DNA of 64,000 nt from Bacillota bacterium (GCA_023421395.1 JAEZTL010000016.1:1-64000); one strand, 5' to 3'. Counted from the stretch's first letter, positions 24,523-33,829 are shown. The notes: generated from the sequence alone by a model not told the origin. Numbers and translations are program-made.

Positions 24523-25494
24523 ATGAAGCTCAGGAAACTGGTATCCCTCTTTCTGGCGATGATCCTGGCGTTGGGCGTCTTCACGGTCGCCCTGGCCGAC
24601 TCCAGCGACAAGCCCTGGGCGGGCAAGAAGCTGGGCGTGGCGCACATCACCATGTACGACGAGTGGTGCAAAGCGGTCTATGACGAGTTCATGGCGCAGG
24701 CCCCCGAGATGGGCTTCGGCGAGGTCAACATCCAGGATGGCAACCTGAACGCCGAGACCCAGCAGAAGCAGGTTGAGGACTTCATCACCCAGGGCTACGA
24801 CGCCATCCTGCTCGATCCGGTCAACTCCGACGGCATCGTGCCCACCCTGGAGCAGGCCGGCGCCGCGGGCATCCCGGTGTTCGCCTTTGACAGCGGCACC
24901 AGCTACGACAAGCTGGTTACCCACGTCGCCTGGGACCATGCCGAGACCGGCGTGCTGACGGCCGAGTGGATTGCCAACTACGCCAAGGAAAACCTGGGCG
25001 GCAAGGTCAAGGTGGGCGTCCTGGCGATGCTCAACGCCGTGCACACCAAGGTCCGCTCTGAAGCGTTCGTGGCCAAGCTGGAAGAGCTGATGGGCGCGGA
25101 GAACATCGAGTGGGTGTTCAACCAGGACTTCGGCGAGACCCGTGAGTCCGCCGCCAACATCGTCACCAACAACATCGCCAAGCCCATCGACGTGATCTGG
25201 GGCGCGGTGGACAACGCGGCGCAGGGCGCCGTGACCGCGCTGGAGCTGGCCGGAAACACCGGCACCATCGTGGTGTCCGCGGGCGCGTGGGGCGCCGAGC
25301 CGTTCAACATGATCAACGAGGGCAACGCCTACTACAAGATGTGCATCGGCGTCTCGCCGGCCAACATCGTCAAGCTGTCTCTGGAATCCGTGGCAGCCTA
25401 CTTCGAGGGCAAGGAAGTGCCCAAGGCCCAGAACATCGAGCTGTCCGTCATCGACGCCAGCAACATCGCGGACTTCATGAAGTACGTCGGCTAA
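24523..25494 (+). CDS. CUT2 sugar ABC importer 2, binding protein without lipobox
   Basis: 323 aa. Signal peptide KLRKLVSLFLAMILALGVFTVALA with an ALA-D cleavage site and no lipobox Cys, as in binding protein 1. The mature part is a type I fold (LGVAHITMYDEWCKAVYDEF; FITQGYDAILLDPVNSDGIV; AFDSGTSYDKLVTHVAWDH). TTGGGAGGTAGG upstream of ATG 24523. It is last in the operon and is followed by an 11-bp GC hairpin and a dispersed repeat. Confidence 0.92.
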   Translation: MKLRKLVSLFLAMILALGVFTVALADSSDKPWAGKKLGVAHITMYDEWCKAVYDEFMAQAPEMGFGEVNIQDGNLNAETQQKQVEDFITQGYDAILLDPVNSDGIVPTLEQAGAAGIPVFAFDSGTSYDKLVTHVAWDHAETGVLTAEWIANYAKENLGGKVKVGVLAMLNAVHTKVRSEAFVAKLEELMGAENIEWVFNQDFGETRESAANIVTNNIAKPIDVIWGAVDNAAQGAVTALELAGNTGTIVVSAGAWGAEPFNMINEGNAYYKMCIGVSPANIVKLSLESVAAYFEGKEVPKAQNIELSVIDASNIADFMKYVG

Positions 25495-25506
25495 ATTCTC
25501 TTTACC

Positions 25507-25533
25507 GGGGCGGCGGCCGAGTGCCGCCGCCCC
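25507..25533 (+). terminator. Strong hairpin ending the catabolic operon
   Basis: GGGGCGGCGGC (25507-25517) pairs with GCCGCCGCCCC (25523-25533), loop CGAGT. No T-tract follows. It is placed 12 bp after the stop codon of binding protein 2. Confidence 0.65.
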
Positions 25534-25543
25534 ATTGCGCGTA

Positions 25544-25703
25544 ATACCGATTCTAAACATGAATCACTCGTTGCGCCAGGTTTTTTCGCGCGGAGCGGCG
25601 TCGCCTTCCGCTCAGAATAGCGCGGCTATTTCTGGCTCCGGCTCCTTGCCCCGCATCAAAAATTCCTCGCCGCTTTGGAGTGATTCATGTTTTCCATTGG
25701 TAT
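25544..25703 (+). repeat. Dispersed palindromic intergenic repeat, copy 2
   Basis: 160 bp. The ends ATACCGATTCTAAACATGAA and (reverse complement of the 3' end) ATACCAATGGAAAACATGAA pair, followed by TCACTC in both arms. The core is GGCGTCGCCTTCCGCTCA, then an internal stem AATAGC/GCTATT. Confidence 0.88.
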
Positions 25704-25724
25704 AAAAACGGGAGGTATGCGTTC

Positions 25725-26903
25725 ATGAGCCAGCCCATCATGCAGATTCCGAGGGAGGAGTACGACCTCCGCATTGAGAACATTCAGAAAGCGATGCGCA
25801 AAAAAGGACTCGACCTTCTGGTGACCCACGCCTGCGGCTGCGAGTCCGCCACCGTCCGGTACCTGACCAACTTTTGGGCGGTATTCGACTTCGTCGGCGT
25901 GCTCGTACCCGCGGAGGGAAAACCCATCCTCCTGACCGGCGGCCCGGAGTCCTATGACTTCGCGGTGCAGTTTGCCCAGATCGACGACGTGCGGGTGCAT
26001 CCGATGTACGTGGAAACCGGCGCGCCGGAGTGGGATAAGCCGGTGAATCCCTGGAACTTCCGGATGATCCTGGACGAGCTGCGCGGCCGCATGCCCATCC
26101 GGACCATCGGCATCGCCAACGTCAACACGCTGCCCCACGTCATTTATGCCGACATCGAGGCCGGCGCGGACGGCGCGGCCATCGTACCCGCCGGGGACCT
26201 GATTATGGACCTGCGCACCGTCAAGAGCAAAAACGAAATCCGCCTCATCCGGGAAGCCTGCCGGATTACCGAGGAGGCCGCCAAATTCGCGGTGGCGGCG
26301 GCCAGGCCCGGCATGCGGGAATGGGAGCTTGAGGCTCTTTGGCGCGGCAAGATCTACGAAATGGGCGCGGAGGGCACCGGCTACCCCGTCTGGGTCACCT
26401 CGGGGCCCAGCACGTACCAGAGCCTGTGCAAGTCCACGGACCGGGTTCTTTCGATGGATTCGATGGTGCAGCTGTCGCTGGGCGCGAAGTATAACGGCTA
26501 CTGCGGCAACATCGGCCGCGCGCTGATCATCGGAAAGCTCCCCGAGCGCCACATGGACATGATCCGGATTGCCCATGAGTGCATGGACGAGACGATCGGG
26601 ACCATGGGCCCCGGCGTGCCCTTCGCCCTCGTGTACGATAAGTTCCAGGCGCGGCTGGCGAAATACGGCCTTTCCGGCACGTCGCTCTACGGCCCCGCCC
26701 ACTCCACCGGGCTTCAGGAGTGCGAGGACCCCTGGGTGGACAACCGCACCGGCCGCATTCTCGCGCCGGACATGGTGTTCAACATCGACATCTGGATCGC
26801 TGATCACACCTATGGCGTGCGCATCGAGGACTGCGTGCTGGTCACCGAGAGCGGTCTCGAGCAGCTGACCACCTGGCGCAGGGAGCCGATCGTCATCGGC
26901 TGA
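25725..26903 (+). CDS. Creatinase/Xaa-Pro-dipeptidase-fold (M24) protein lacking metal ligands, 2
   Basis: 392 aa. N-terminal creatinase domain (about 1-160), then the pita-bread domain with GVRIEDCVLVTESGLEQL near the end. The usual LLDLGAxxxGYxSDxTR reads LSLGAKYNGYCGNIGRAL, so both Asp ligands are replaced (Ser, Asn). The His in GPAHSTGL and the final Glu remain. It is unlikely to be a normal metallopeptidase and may be creatinase-like. It is the second such protein after 19817, now at the head of a gene set with an M20 hydrolase and an MFS transporter. ATG 25725 with GGGAGG at 25710-25715. Confidence 0.78.
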   Translation: MSQPIMQIPREEYDLRIENIQKAMRKKGLDLLVTHACGCESATVRYLTNFWAVFDFVGVLVPAEGKPILLTGGPESYDFAVQFAQIDDVRVHPMYVETGAPEWDKPVNPWNFRMILDELRGRMPIRTIGIANVNTLPHVIYADIEAGADGAAIVPAGDLIMDLRTVKSKNEIRLIREACRITEEAAKFAVAAARPGMREWELEALWRGKIYEMGAEGTGYPVWVTSGPSTYQSLCKSTDRVLSMDSMVQLSLGAKYNGYCGNIGRALIIGKLPERHMDMIRIAHECMDETIGTMGPGVPFALVYDKFQARLAKYGLSGTSLYGPAHSTGLQECEDPWVDNRTGRILAPDMVFNIDIWIADHTYGVRIEDCVLVTESGLEQLTTWRREPIVIG

Positions 26904-26918
26904 AGGGAGGGTTTCGCG

Positions 26919-28148
26919 ATGGAGGACTACCGGGGGATGATCGTCCGCCTGGCGTCAGACCTGATTCGCATCCCAACGGTCAATTTTCCGCCCGACGGCA
27001 ACGAGGGGCCGGGTCAGGCGAGGCTGACGGCATTCTACGAGTCCATGGGCCTCGCCATTGACCGGTTTTCGCCTTCGGAGCTTCCGGAGTACCCGTCGAA
27101 CCCGGAATTTCTGCCAAGGAACCTCGCGGGCCGCGAGAATCTGGTGGGTACCTGGCGCGGCAGCGGCGGCGGCAGATCGGTGCTCATCACCGGGCACATG
27201 GACGTGGTGCCCATCGAGCCGCTGCCCTGGACGGTCACGGAGCCCTTCGAGCCGAAGGTTCTGGACGGCAGGCTCTATGGGCGCGGCAGCGCAGACATGA
27301 AGGGCGGTCTCGCTGCGGCGGCGGTGGCGGTGCGCATGCTGAAGGACGAGGGTTTCCGCCCCCGCGGCGACGTGATCCTCGAGAGCGTGGTGGATGAGGA
27401 ATACGCCGGCGCCAACGGCACCATCGCGTCGCGCCTCAAGGGGATCAACGCGGACTTCGCCATCGTACCGGAAGCCAGCGGCCATGATATCTGCCCCGCC
27501 TGCGTGGGCGGCATGGTGTTCAGGCTCTCCATGCGCGGCGTCGCAGGCATGCCCTATACGGGGGAGGAGATCCCGAACCTCGCCTACGATCTGGCCGACC
27601 TCCTCAGCCTGATCCGAGACTTCAGCGACCACCGCATGGCAACCGCGCCGAAGCCCCCGCTCTGGGCGGGCACGGTGCAGGGCGCGCAGGTGGTGGTCAC
27701 CAAGGTCAAGGCGGGAGAGGCCTATGAGAGCGGGCAGCTGTCCGCGCCGATCGACGCCTGGGTCGAGCTGGTCATGCAATCCTACCCGGGCGAGAGCGCC
27801 GAAAAACTGGAGCGGGAATTGAACGATTTCCTGCGCGCGCGCTTCCGCGATCCGGAGATTCTCAAAATCGAGCCGCAGTACCACTACTGCCGGCCGTCGG
27901 CCACCGATCCCGCGCACCCGGGCGTAACGGCGCTCCAGGGCGCACTATCGCCCTATGCGCCGCCGAAGGTGTGCGGCGCGATGTTCTCCTGCGACATGTT
28001 CGCGCTGACCGAGTTGGGCGGCATTCCGTCTGTGATCTTCGGCCCGGTGGGCGGCCGGCTGCATGGTCCGGACGAATGGGTGGACGTGGCGAGCCTTGAG
28101 ACCGTGGCGCGGACGTTGGCGGACTTCATCCGCCGCTGGTGCGCGTGA
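26919..28148 (+). CDS. M20-family deacylase/peptidase (ArgE/DapE-like)
   Basis: 409 aa, cytoplasmic co-catalytic zinc hydrolase. GHMDVVP near residue 90 carries the first His/Asp, GRGSADMKGG the bridging Asp, VVDEEYAG the catalytic Glu pair, and GRLHGPDEWVD near the C-terminus the last His. Typical reactions are cleavage of N-acyl amino acids or small dipeptides. Next to a creatinase-fold protein and a transporter, it likely completes degradation of the same imported compound. RBS GAAGGGAGGG upstream of ATG 26919. Confidence 0.92.
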   Translation: MEDYRGMIVRLASDLIRIPTVNFPPDGNEGPGQARLTAFYESMGLAIDRFSPSELPEYPSNPEFLPRNLAGRENLVGTWRGSGGGRSVLITGHMDVVPIEPLPWTVTEPFEPKVLDGRLYGRGSADMKGGLAAAAVAVRMLKDEGFRPRGDVILESVVDEEYAGANGTIASRLKGINADFAIVPEASGHDICPACVGGMVFRLSMRGVAGMPYTGEEIPNLAYDLADLLSLIRDFSDHRMATAPKPPLWAGTVQGAQVVVTKVKAGEAYESGQLSAPIDAWVELVMQSYPGESAEKLERELNDFLRARFRDPEILKIEPQYHYCRPSATDPAHPGVTALQGALSPYAPPKVCGAMFSCDMFALTELGGIPSVIFGPVGGRLHGPDEWVDVASLETVARTLADFIRRWCA

Positions 28149-28180
28149 GCGGATTAGGGATAAGAACCGGAGGGGACCGG

Positions 28181-29326
28181 ATGGAAAAGCGCGTACTGAC
28201 GCAGAACCTCATGATGTGCACCCTGATCGCCATGCTGGGCGCGACGGCCACGTCGCTTTCCAGCCTGTTTACCCATATGGCCGAGGCGGTGGGCCTGCCG
28301 CCCTCCGGCGTGGGCGTATTCATCTCGGTATACATGGTGGGCTCCGGCGTGAGCGTGTTTTTCGCGGGCCCGCTGGCGGACAGGGTGGGAAAGCGGCGGA
28401 TCGTCGCCGCCGGCACGCTGCTCCTCACGTTGGGCCTCGCCGGCATCGCGGCCCCGGCGGGCGCGGCGGCGACGTTTCTCGGGCTCTTCATATTGGGCGT
28501 GGGGTTCGGCCCGGCGGAGTCAATGGGCAGCGCGCTATTGACCGATGAAAACGGCGCGCGCGCCACGCTCTGGATGAACCTTTCGCAGATCGGCTTTGGC
28601 ATCGGCGCGATCGCCGCCCCGGCCCTGATCGCCTGGCACCTGGCGGGCGGCGGCGGATACCGCGGCGTATTCGCCCTCTGCGCGGCCGCCTTTTTTGCGC
28701 TGTTTCTGGGGATTGCGCTGGGCGGGCGGGGCCAACGCGTCCGGGTGAACCCGGAGAGCGGGATCAACAGCTTCGCGCTGCTGAAAAACCGAACGTTTCT
28801 GCTCTACGTGCTGCTCATCTTTCTGTACATGGGCTACGAGTCCGTAGCGCCTGCGTACCTGAAGCAGTTCTTCCTGGAAAAGGGCGCGGGGGAGAAATTG
28901 GCGACGCTGACCATCTCTCTATTCTGGGCTTCGATGCTGGTCAGCCGGCTGATCGGCGTGTTTCTGAGCGGGCGGGAGCTCTTTTCGGTCAAATTCTTCA
29001 CGCTGTTCGTAATCGTGGGCGTCGTATTGACGCTGCTCGCACCCAATCATGCGCTTCGCATCGCGGGGGTGCTGCTCTTCGGATTTGGCTGTGGCCCGGT
29101 GTGGACGATGATCTTCGTGCTCTCCTCCCGGGTGTTTCCCGACCGCAGCGGTGCGGCCTGCGGCGTGACGATGCTGTTCTCCACCGCCGGCGGCGCGGTA
29201 TTCCCTTCGCTCATCGGCGCTTGGGTGGGCGACACCCGGGTGACGCTCATGCTGTGCGTCGTCATCGCGGCGCTCGTCGTCGCGGGTGCGGCGCGCGCCG
29301 GGCGCGGCGCGCGCCTCGCGGGGTGA
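28181..29326 (+). CDS. MFS transporter
   Basis: 381 aa with about twelve membrane segments. The loop ADRVGKRR between helices 2 and 3 is the conserved MFS motif A. It resembles drug/sugar-type major facilitators; import or export of the compound processed by the two upstream enzymes is the simplest idea. ATG 28181 has GGAGGGG at 28169-28175. A GTG-containing open frame extends back into the M20 gene and is not used. Confidence 0.88.
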   Translation: MEKRVLTQNLMMCTLIAMLGATATSLSSLFTHMAEAVGLPPSGVGVFISVYMVGSGVSVFFAGPLADRVGKRRIVAAGTLLLTLGLAGIAAPAGAAATFLGLFILGVGFGPAESMGSALLTDENGARATLWMNLSQIGFGIGAIAAPALIAWHLAGGGGYRGVFALCAAAFFALFLGIALGGRGQRVRVNPESGINSFALLKNRTFLLYVLLIFLYMGYESVAPAYLKQFFLEKGAGEKLATLTISLFWASMLVSRLIGVFLSGRELFSVKFFTLFVIVGVVLTLLAPNHALRIAGVLLFGFGCGPVWTMIFVLSSRVFPDRSGAACGVTMLFSTAGGAVFPSLIGAWVGDTRVTLMLCVVIAALVVAGAARAGRGARLAG

Positions 29327-29354
29327 AAACCCCGACCCAGAACCAGGAAACCCG

Positions 29355-29391
29355 AAGCGGTTCCGGCCCAAGCCGGAGCCGCTTTTCTGTT
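29355..29391 (+). terminator. Rho-independent terminator after the MFS gene
   Basis: Stem AAGCGGTTCCGG / CCGGAGCCGCTT with one T-G mismatch, then TTTTCTGTTTG. Confidence 0.75.
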
Positions 29392-29408
29392 TGTCCGCCA
29401 TCCCGGGC

Positions 29409-29437
29409 TTGACGGGGTCCTGGGAAAGGTCTATAAT
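29409..29437 (+). promoter_or_regulatory. Promoter of the marR-exporter operon
   Basis: -35 TTGACG (29409-29414), exactly 17 bp, -10 TATAAT (29432-29437). Confidence 0.75.
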
Positions 29438-29444
29438 CAGCATG

Positions 29445-29455
29445 CTAACAATTAG
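29445..29455. promoter_or_regulatory. Candidate MarR operator
   Basis: Inverted repeat CTAACAATTAG (CTAA N3 TTAG) just after the -10, where binding would block transcription. MarR operators are commonly short AT-rich palindromes; the link is positional. Confidence 0.4.
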
Positions 29456-29480
29456 AATCCTTATTAAAGGGGCGACCGCG

Positions 29481-29909
29481 GTGGACATTCAACTTTATAG
29501 GGCGCTGTACAAGACTTTCCACGCGCAGAAAAACCGCATACGGCCCGGCATGACGGAAATCGGGCTCTCCCCGGGGCAACCGAAAATCCTCGGCTACCTG
29601 ACGCAGCGGGATGGGTCAATGCAAAAGGACATCGCCGCCGCGTTGGACATTGAACCGGCCACTGTGTCGCAGCTTCTAAACAAGATGGCGCAGGACGGTC
29701 TGATCCGCCGCGCAAACCCGGAGGAGCGGAAGCGGGCCGAATCGGTTTCCATCACGGAAAAAGGCCGGGCGGTGTACGGGAAATGGCAGCGGATCTGCGC
29801 GGCGATCGAAGAAGTGGCGCTCGAGGGATTTGAAGAGGCCGAGCGAGCGCAGTTCATTGCTTTCCTATGCCGCATGTACCGGAATCTGTCCGGCAAAGAA
29901 ATGGAATAG
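29481..29909 (+). CDS. MarR-family transcriptional regulator
   Basis: 142 aa from GTG 29481 (AAAGGGG upstream). Winged helix: QKDIAAALDIEPATVSQLLNKM, then DGLIRRANPEERKRAESVSITEKG, which forms the wing. Such dimers usually repress a neighbouring efflux system and release it on binding a small lipophilic compound. It lies directly upstream of a two-subunit ABC exporter, with a perfect-spacing promoter and a small palindrome at the start site, so local autoregulation is likely. Confidence 0.9.
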   Translation: MDIQLYRALYKTFHAQKNRIRPGMTEIGLSPGQPKILGYLTQRDGSMQKDIAAALDIEPATVSQLLNKMAQDGLIRRANPEERKRAESVSITEKGRAVYGKWQRICAAIEEVALEGFEEAERAQFIAFLCRMYRNLSGKEME

Positions 29910-29935
29910 ACGGCGCCGCGTCCGAAGGAGTACCT

Positions 29936-31659
29936 ATGATCAGGCGTTTTTTGTCTACTTTGACCGTTATCGCAAATACCTGTACGGAAGCATCGCCTGC
30001 GTCGCGCTGGAGACCGCGTTCGAGCTGGTGATCCCCATGATCATGGCGGATATCATCGACGTGGGCGTCGCGAACCGGGACAGGAACTACATTTTGATGA
30101 AGAGCTTTCTGATGGCGGCCTGCGCGCTGGTGAGCCTCGTGCTGGGGCTTTTGTACGCGCGGCTTGTCGCGCTGGCGGGGCAGGGGTTTGGCGCGGAGCT
30201 GCGCAAGGCGGAATTCAGAAAAGTGCAGCAGTTCTCCTTTTCCAACCTGGACCGCTTCAGCACGCCTTCGCTGATCACCCGGCTCACCAGCGACGTCACC
30301 ATCATGCAAAACGCCATTGTGAACGGCATCCGCCCGCTGGTGCGCGGCCCGGTGATGCTGGCGTTGGCGCTTATGATGACGCTGATCATCAGCCCCAAGC
30401 TGGCGGTGGTATTTCTGATCGCCATTCCGGTTCTGGCGGCGGCGCTGATCGCGATCCTATTGAAGCTGCGCCCCATGTACCGGAAGATGCAAAAGGCGCT
30501 GGACCGGGTCAACGCCATCGTACAGGAGAACTTGATCGCCATTCGCACGGTGAAGTCCTACGTCAAGGGGGAAGGCGAGCGCCAGAAGTTCGGCGAGGTC
30601 AACGAGGCGTTTCGGGAAGCCTCCCAAGGCGCGTTCCGCTACGCGGTGATGAATATGCCCGCCTTCCAGCTGGTCATGTACGCCACGATCCTTATGATTC
30701 TCTGGTTCGGCGGCGGTTACATCCACACCGGCGCCATGCAGGTGGGCCAGTTGACCGGCTTTCTGAGTTACGTATTGCAGATTCTGAATTCGCTGATGAT
30801 GATTTCCAGCGTGTTTCTGATGCTCAGCCGCTCCATGACCTCCGCCAGCCGCATCTTCGAGGTGATGGACGAGCGGATAAATATCACCGACGGCGCGTGG
30901 AACGGCCGGGTGGAAAAGGGAAGCATCGCCTTTGAGCACGTTTCCTTCAAATACAGGGAAACGGCGAAGGAGTTCGTGCTGTCGGACCTCTGCCTTGACA
31001 TCCGGCCCGGGGAGACGGTGGGGATCATCGGCGGCACGGGGGCCGCGAAATCCTCGCTGGTGCAGCTGATCCCCCGGCTCTATGATGTGACGGGCGGAAG
31101 CCTCAAGGTGGACGGCCGCGACGTCCGCGAGTACGCCGTCGCCCATCTCCGGGACGCCGTGGGCATGGTGCTGCAGAAGAACACGCTGTTCTCCGGCACC
31201 ATCCGTGAAAACCTTCTGTGGGGCAACGAACGCGCGACCCAGGCCGAGCTCGACTGGGCCTGCCGGATCGCCTGCGCGGACGAATTCCTTTCGAAGCTGC
31301 CGGACGGTTATGAGACGGACCTGGGCCAGGGCGGCGTGAATGTGTCCGGCGGGCAGAAACAGCGGCTTTGCATCGCGCGGGCGCTCCTAAAGCGGCCCCG
31401 GGTGCTGATCTTTGACGATTCGACCAGCGCGGTGGACACCGCCACGGAATCGAAGATCCGCGCGCGCCTCCAGGCGGAGCTTAGGGATGTGACCAAGATC
31501 ATCATCACCCAGCGGATCAGCGCCATCGAGAGCGCCGACAAGATCGTGGTGCTGGAGGGCGGAAGAATCACCGGCGTCGGTACCCACCGGGAGCTGATGG
31601 AATCAAGCCCCGTCTACCGGGACATCTGCGCGCTGCAGCGGAAGGGGGCGATGGTATGA
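29936..31659 (+). CDS. Heterodimeric ABC exporter subunit 1 (degenerate ATP site), apparent one-base frameshift at the N-terminus
   Basis: ATG 29936 has a well-placed AAGGAG, but the frame breaks after five codons. From base 29952 onward the coding frame is one base off. Adding one T to the six-T run at 29947-29952 restores a normal N-terminus (MIRRFFVYFDRYRKYL) and a 574-aa exporter. The transmembrane domain covers about 1-320. The ATPase domain has GGTGAAKSS for Walker A, VSGGQKQRLCIARAL, IFDDSTSAVD (catalytic Glu replaced by Asp) and TQRIS where the switch His is Gln. These are marks of the degenerate half of YheI/YheH-type pairs. Possible causes of the break: sequencing error, a recent mutation, or slippage. 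Confidence 0.88.
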
Positions 31660-33521
31660 TGGGGCGGGCCAAGAGTGCATCCCGCGAGCGGCCCAGGGAC
31701 ATCCGAAAGCCGCTGAGGCTGATCTGGCGGTACACGAAGGGGCACGCGCCTGCGCTTTCGGTCATTTCGCTGATGGTGATTGTGAGCGCCGGGGCCAACG
31801 TTTTCGGCACATACCTTCTGAAGCCCGCGGTGAACGACTACATCCTGCCGGGCGACATCCCCGGCCTGGCGAGGTTTCTCCTTTTCATGGGGGCGGTATA
31901 CCTGGTCGGCGTCGCAGCGTCCTACGGGTATTCCCAGCTGATGGTGAAGGTGGCGCAGCAGATCGTCCGGGAAATCCGGGACGACCTTTTCGGCAAGCTG
32001 CAAAAGCTGCCGCTCAGTTTTTTTGACGCCAGAACCCACGGCGAACTGATGAGCCGCTTCACCAACGATATCGACACCATTTCCGAGGCCTTCAACAACA
32101 GTTTTACCGTGCTGATCCAGAGTTTTGTGGTGATCACCGGCACGGTGGCGGTGATGCTGCTGCTGAATGTCCGGCTGACCTCGGTGGTGATGGCCACCTT
32201 CTTTGGCATGTTCCTTTTCATTCGCTCAAGCGGCCGGAAGAGCCGCGCGTACTTCGCCCAGCAGCAGCGGCATATGGGCAGCCTGAACGGGTTTCTGGAA
32301 GAAATGGTGGAAGGCCAGAAAGTGGTCAAGGTCTTTAACCATGAGGACAGGGACTTTGAGGAATTCGAGCGGCGCAACGAACGGCTGAAGGACGCCGCCG
32401 CCAGCGCGGTGACCTATTCGGGTACCCTGATCCCCGTGGTCGTCAGCATTTCCTACTTCAACTATGCCCTCACCGCGTGCATTGGCGCGTTTTTCGCCAT
32501 CGCCGGCATGATGGATCTGGGGAGCCTTACGTCCTTTCTGGTCTACGTGCGCCAGACGGCGATGCCCATCAACCAGTTTTCGCAGCAGTTCAACTTCATT
32601 CTGGCGGCACTGTCCGGCGCGGAGCGGATCTACGAGATCATGGAGGAGCCGGAGGAGCTGGACCGGGGCACGGTGACCTTGACCCGCGCGGAGGCGGGGC
32701 CGGACGGGGTGCTCCGGCCCTGCCGGGCGCCCTCCGGCGGCTGGGCGTGGCGCGTCCCAACGCCGGGCGGGGAAACGTTGGTGCCGCTTCGGGGCGATGT
32801 ACGCTTTCATGACGTGGTCTTCGGCTACAAGCCCGACCGGCCGATCCTGAATGGGGTCGACCTGTACGCCAAGCCCGGTCAGAAGATCGCCTTTGTCGGC
32901 TCCACCGGGGCGGGTAAGACCACCATTGCGAGCCTTATCAACCGCTTTTACGATGTGACCGGCGGCAGCATCACCTACGACGGCATTGACGTCCGCGACA
33001 TCAGAAAGGACGACCTCCGGCGCTCCGTCGCCGTGGTGCTGCAGGACACAAACCTCTTCACCGGGACGATCGCCGAGAACATCGCCTACGGCAATCCGGG
33101 TGCGGACAGGCTGAAAATCGAGGAGGCGGCCAGGCTGGCCAACGCGGAGTCCTTTATCCAGCGCCTGCCCGACGGCTACGATACGATGCTCACCGGAAAC
33201 GGGATCAACCTGAGTCAGGGGCAGCGGCAGCTCCTCGCCATCGCCCGGGCCGCGGTTTCCGATCCGCCGGTTCTGATCCTGGACGAGGCCACGAGCTCCG
33301 TGGACACCCACACCGAAAGGCTGATCGAGGCGGGCATGGACCGCCTGATGGAGAACCGGACCGTGTTCGTGATCGCCCACCGGCTCTCCACGGTGCGAAA
33401 CGCCAAGGCGATCATCGTGCTGGAAAACGGCGAGATCCTCGAGCGCGGCAGCCACGAGGAGCTTGTGCGCCTGAAAGGCCGGTATTACAGGCTGTACACC
33501 GGGCAATCCGAACTGTCCTGA
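31656..33521 (+). CDS. Heterodimeric ABC exporter subunit 2 (canonical ATP site)
   Basis: 621 aa. The transmembrane domain occupies about 1-335. An insert of about 50 residues before the ATPase domain (RGTVTLTRAEAGPDGVL onward) is typical of the larger subunit of this exporter type. The ATPase domain carries GSTGAGKTT, LSQGQRQLLAIARA, LDEATSSVD and AHRLS, all catalytic residues present. It starts inside the end of subunit 1 (ATGG overlaps its TGA), as expected for translational coupling, and assembles with it. Substrate class (drug, lipid or peptide) is not readable. Confidence 0.95.
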   Translation: MMGRAKSASRERPRDIRKPLRLIWRYTKGHAPALSVISLMVIVSAGANVFGTYLLKPAVNDYILPGDIPGLARFLLFMGAVYLVGVAASYGYSQLMVKVAQQIVREIRDDLFGKLQKLPLSFFDARTHGELMSRFTNDIDTISEAFNNSFTVLIQSFVVITGTVAVMLLLNVRLTSVVMATFFGMFLFIRSSGRKSRAYFAQQQRHMGSLNGFLEEMVEGQKVVKVFNHEDRDFEEFERRNERLKDAAASAVTYSGTLIPVVVSISYFNYALTACIGAFFAIAGMMDLGSLTSFLVYVRQTAMPINQFSQQFNFILAALSGAERIYEIMEEPEELDRGTVTLTRAEAGPDGVLRPCRAPSGGWAWRVPTPGGETLVPLRGDVRFHDVVFGYKPDRPILNGVDLYAKPGQKIAFVGSTGAGKTTIASLINRFYDVTGGSITYDGIDVRDIRKDDLRRSVAVVLQDTNLFTGTIAENIAYGNPGADRLKIEEAARLANAESFIQRLPDGYDTMLTGNGINLSQGQRQLLAIARAAVSDPPVLILDEATSSVDTHTERLIEAGMDRLMENRTVFVIAHRLSTVRNAKAIIVLENGEILERGSHEELVRLKGRYYRLYTGQSELS

Positions 33522-33648
33522 CGGCCGTCCCGGAGGCGCCCGGAAGGCAGCGGCCGCGCCATCGCCTGTCGCACAGAAATGGAAGTGCAAGTATACAATT
33601 TCGAACCTGCACAATGACGGCATTCGCCGAAGTCCTCGATTTCCACGT

Positions 33649-33684
33649 CCGGCAGGCCGGTTTTTCGGCCTGCCGGCGCGTTTT
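33649..33684 (+). terminator. Terminator after the ABC exporter operon
   Basis: Perfect 11-bp stem CCGGCAGGCCG / CGGCCTGCCGG with loop GTTTTT, followed by CGCGTTTT. The 397 bp between 33522 and 33918 hold only this hairpin and the rpiR control region; no gene was seen. Confidence 0.7.
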
Positions 33685-33829
33685 GTGCCCGGAATTTAGT
33701 GGGATTGAACAATTTTCCCTCCAAAGAACGGATGCCAGGCCGGGGACCGCCTCCTGCCGGCGGCGGGTTTCCGGCGCGCGCGTTTCACCGTATATGCATG
33801 TTGCGTAGATTCATCCGGCCATTTTATAT

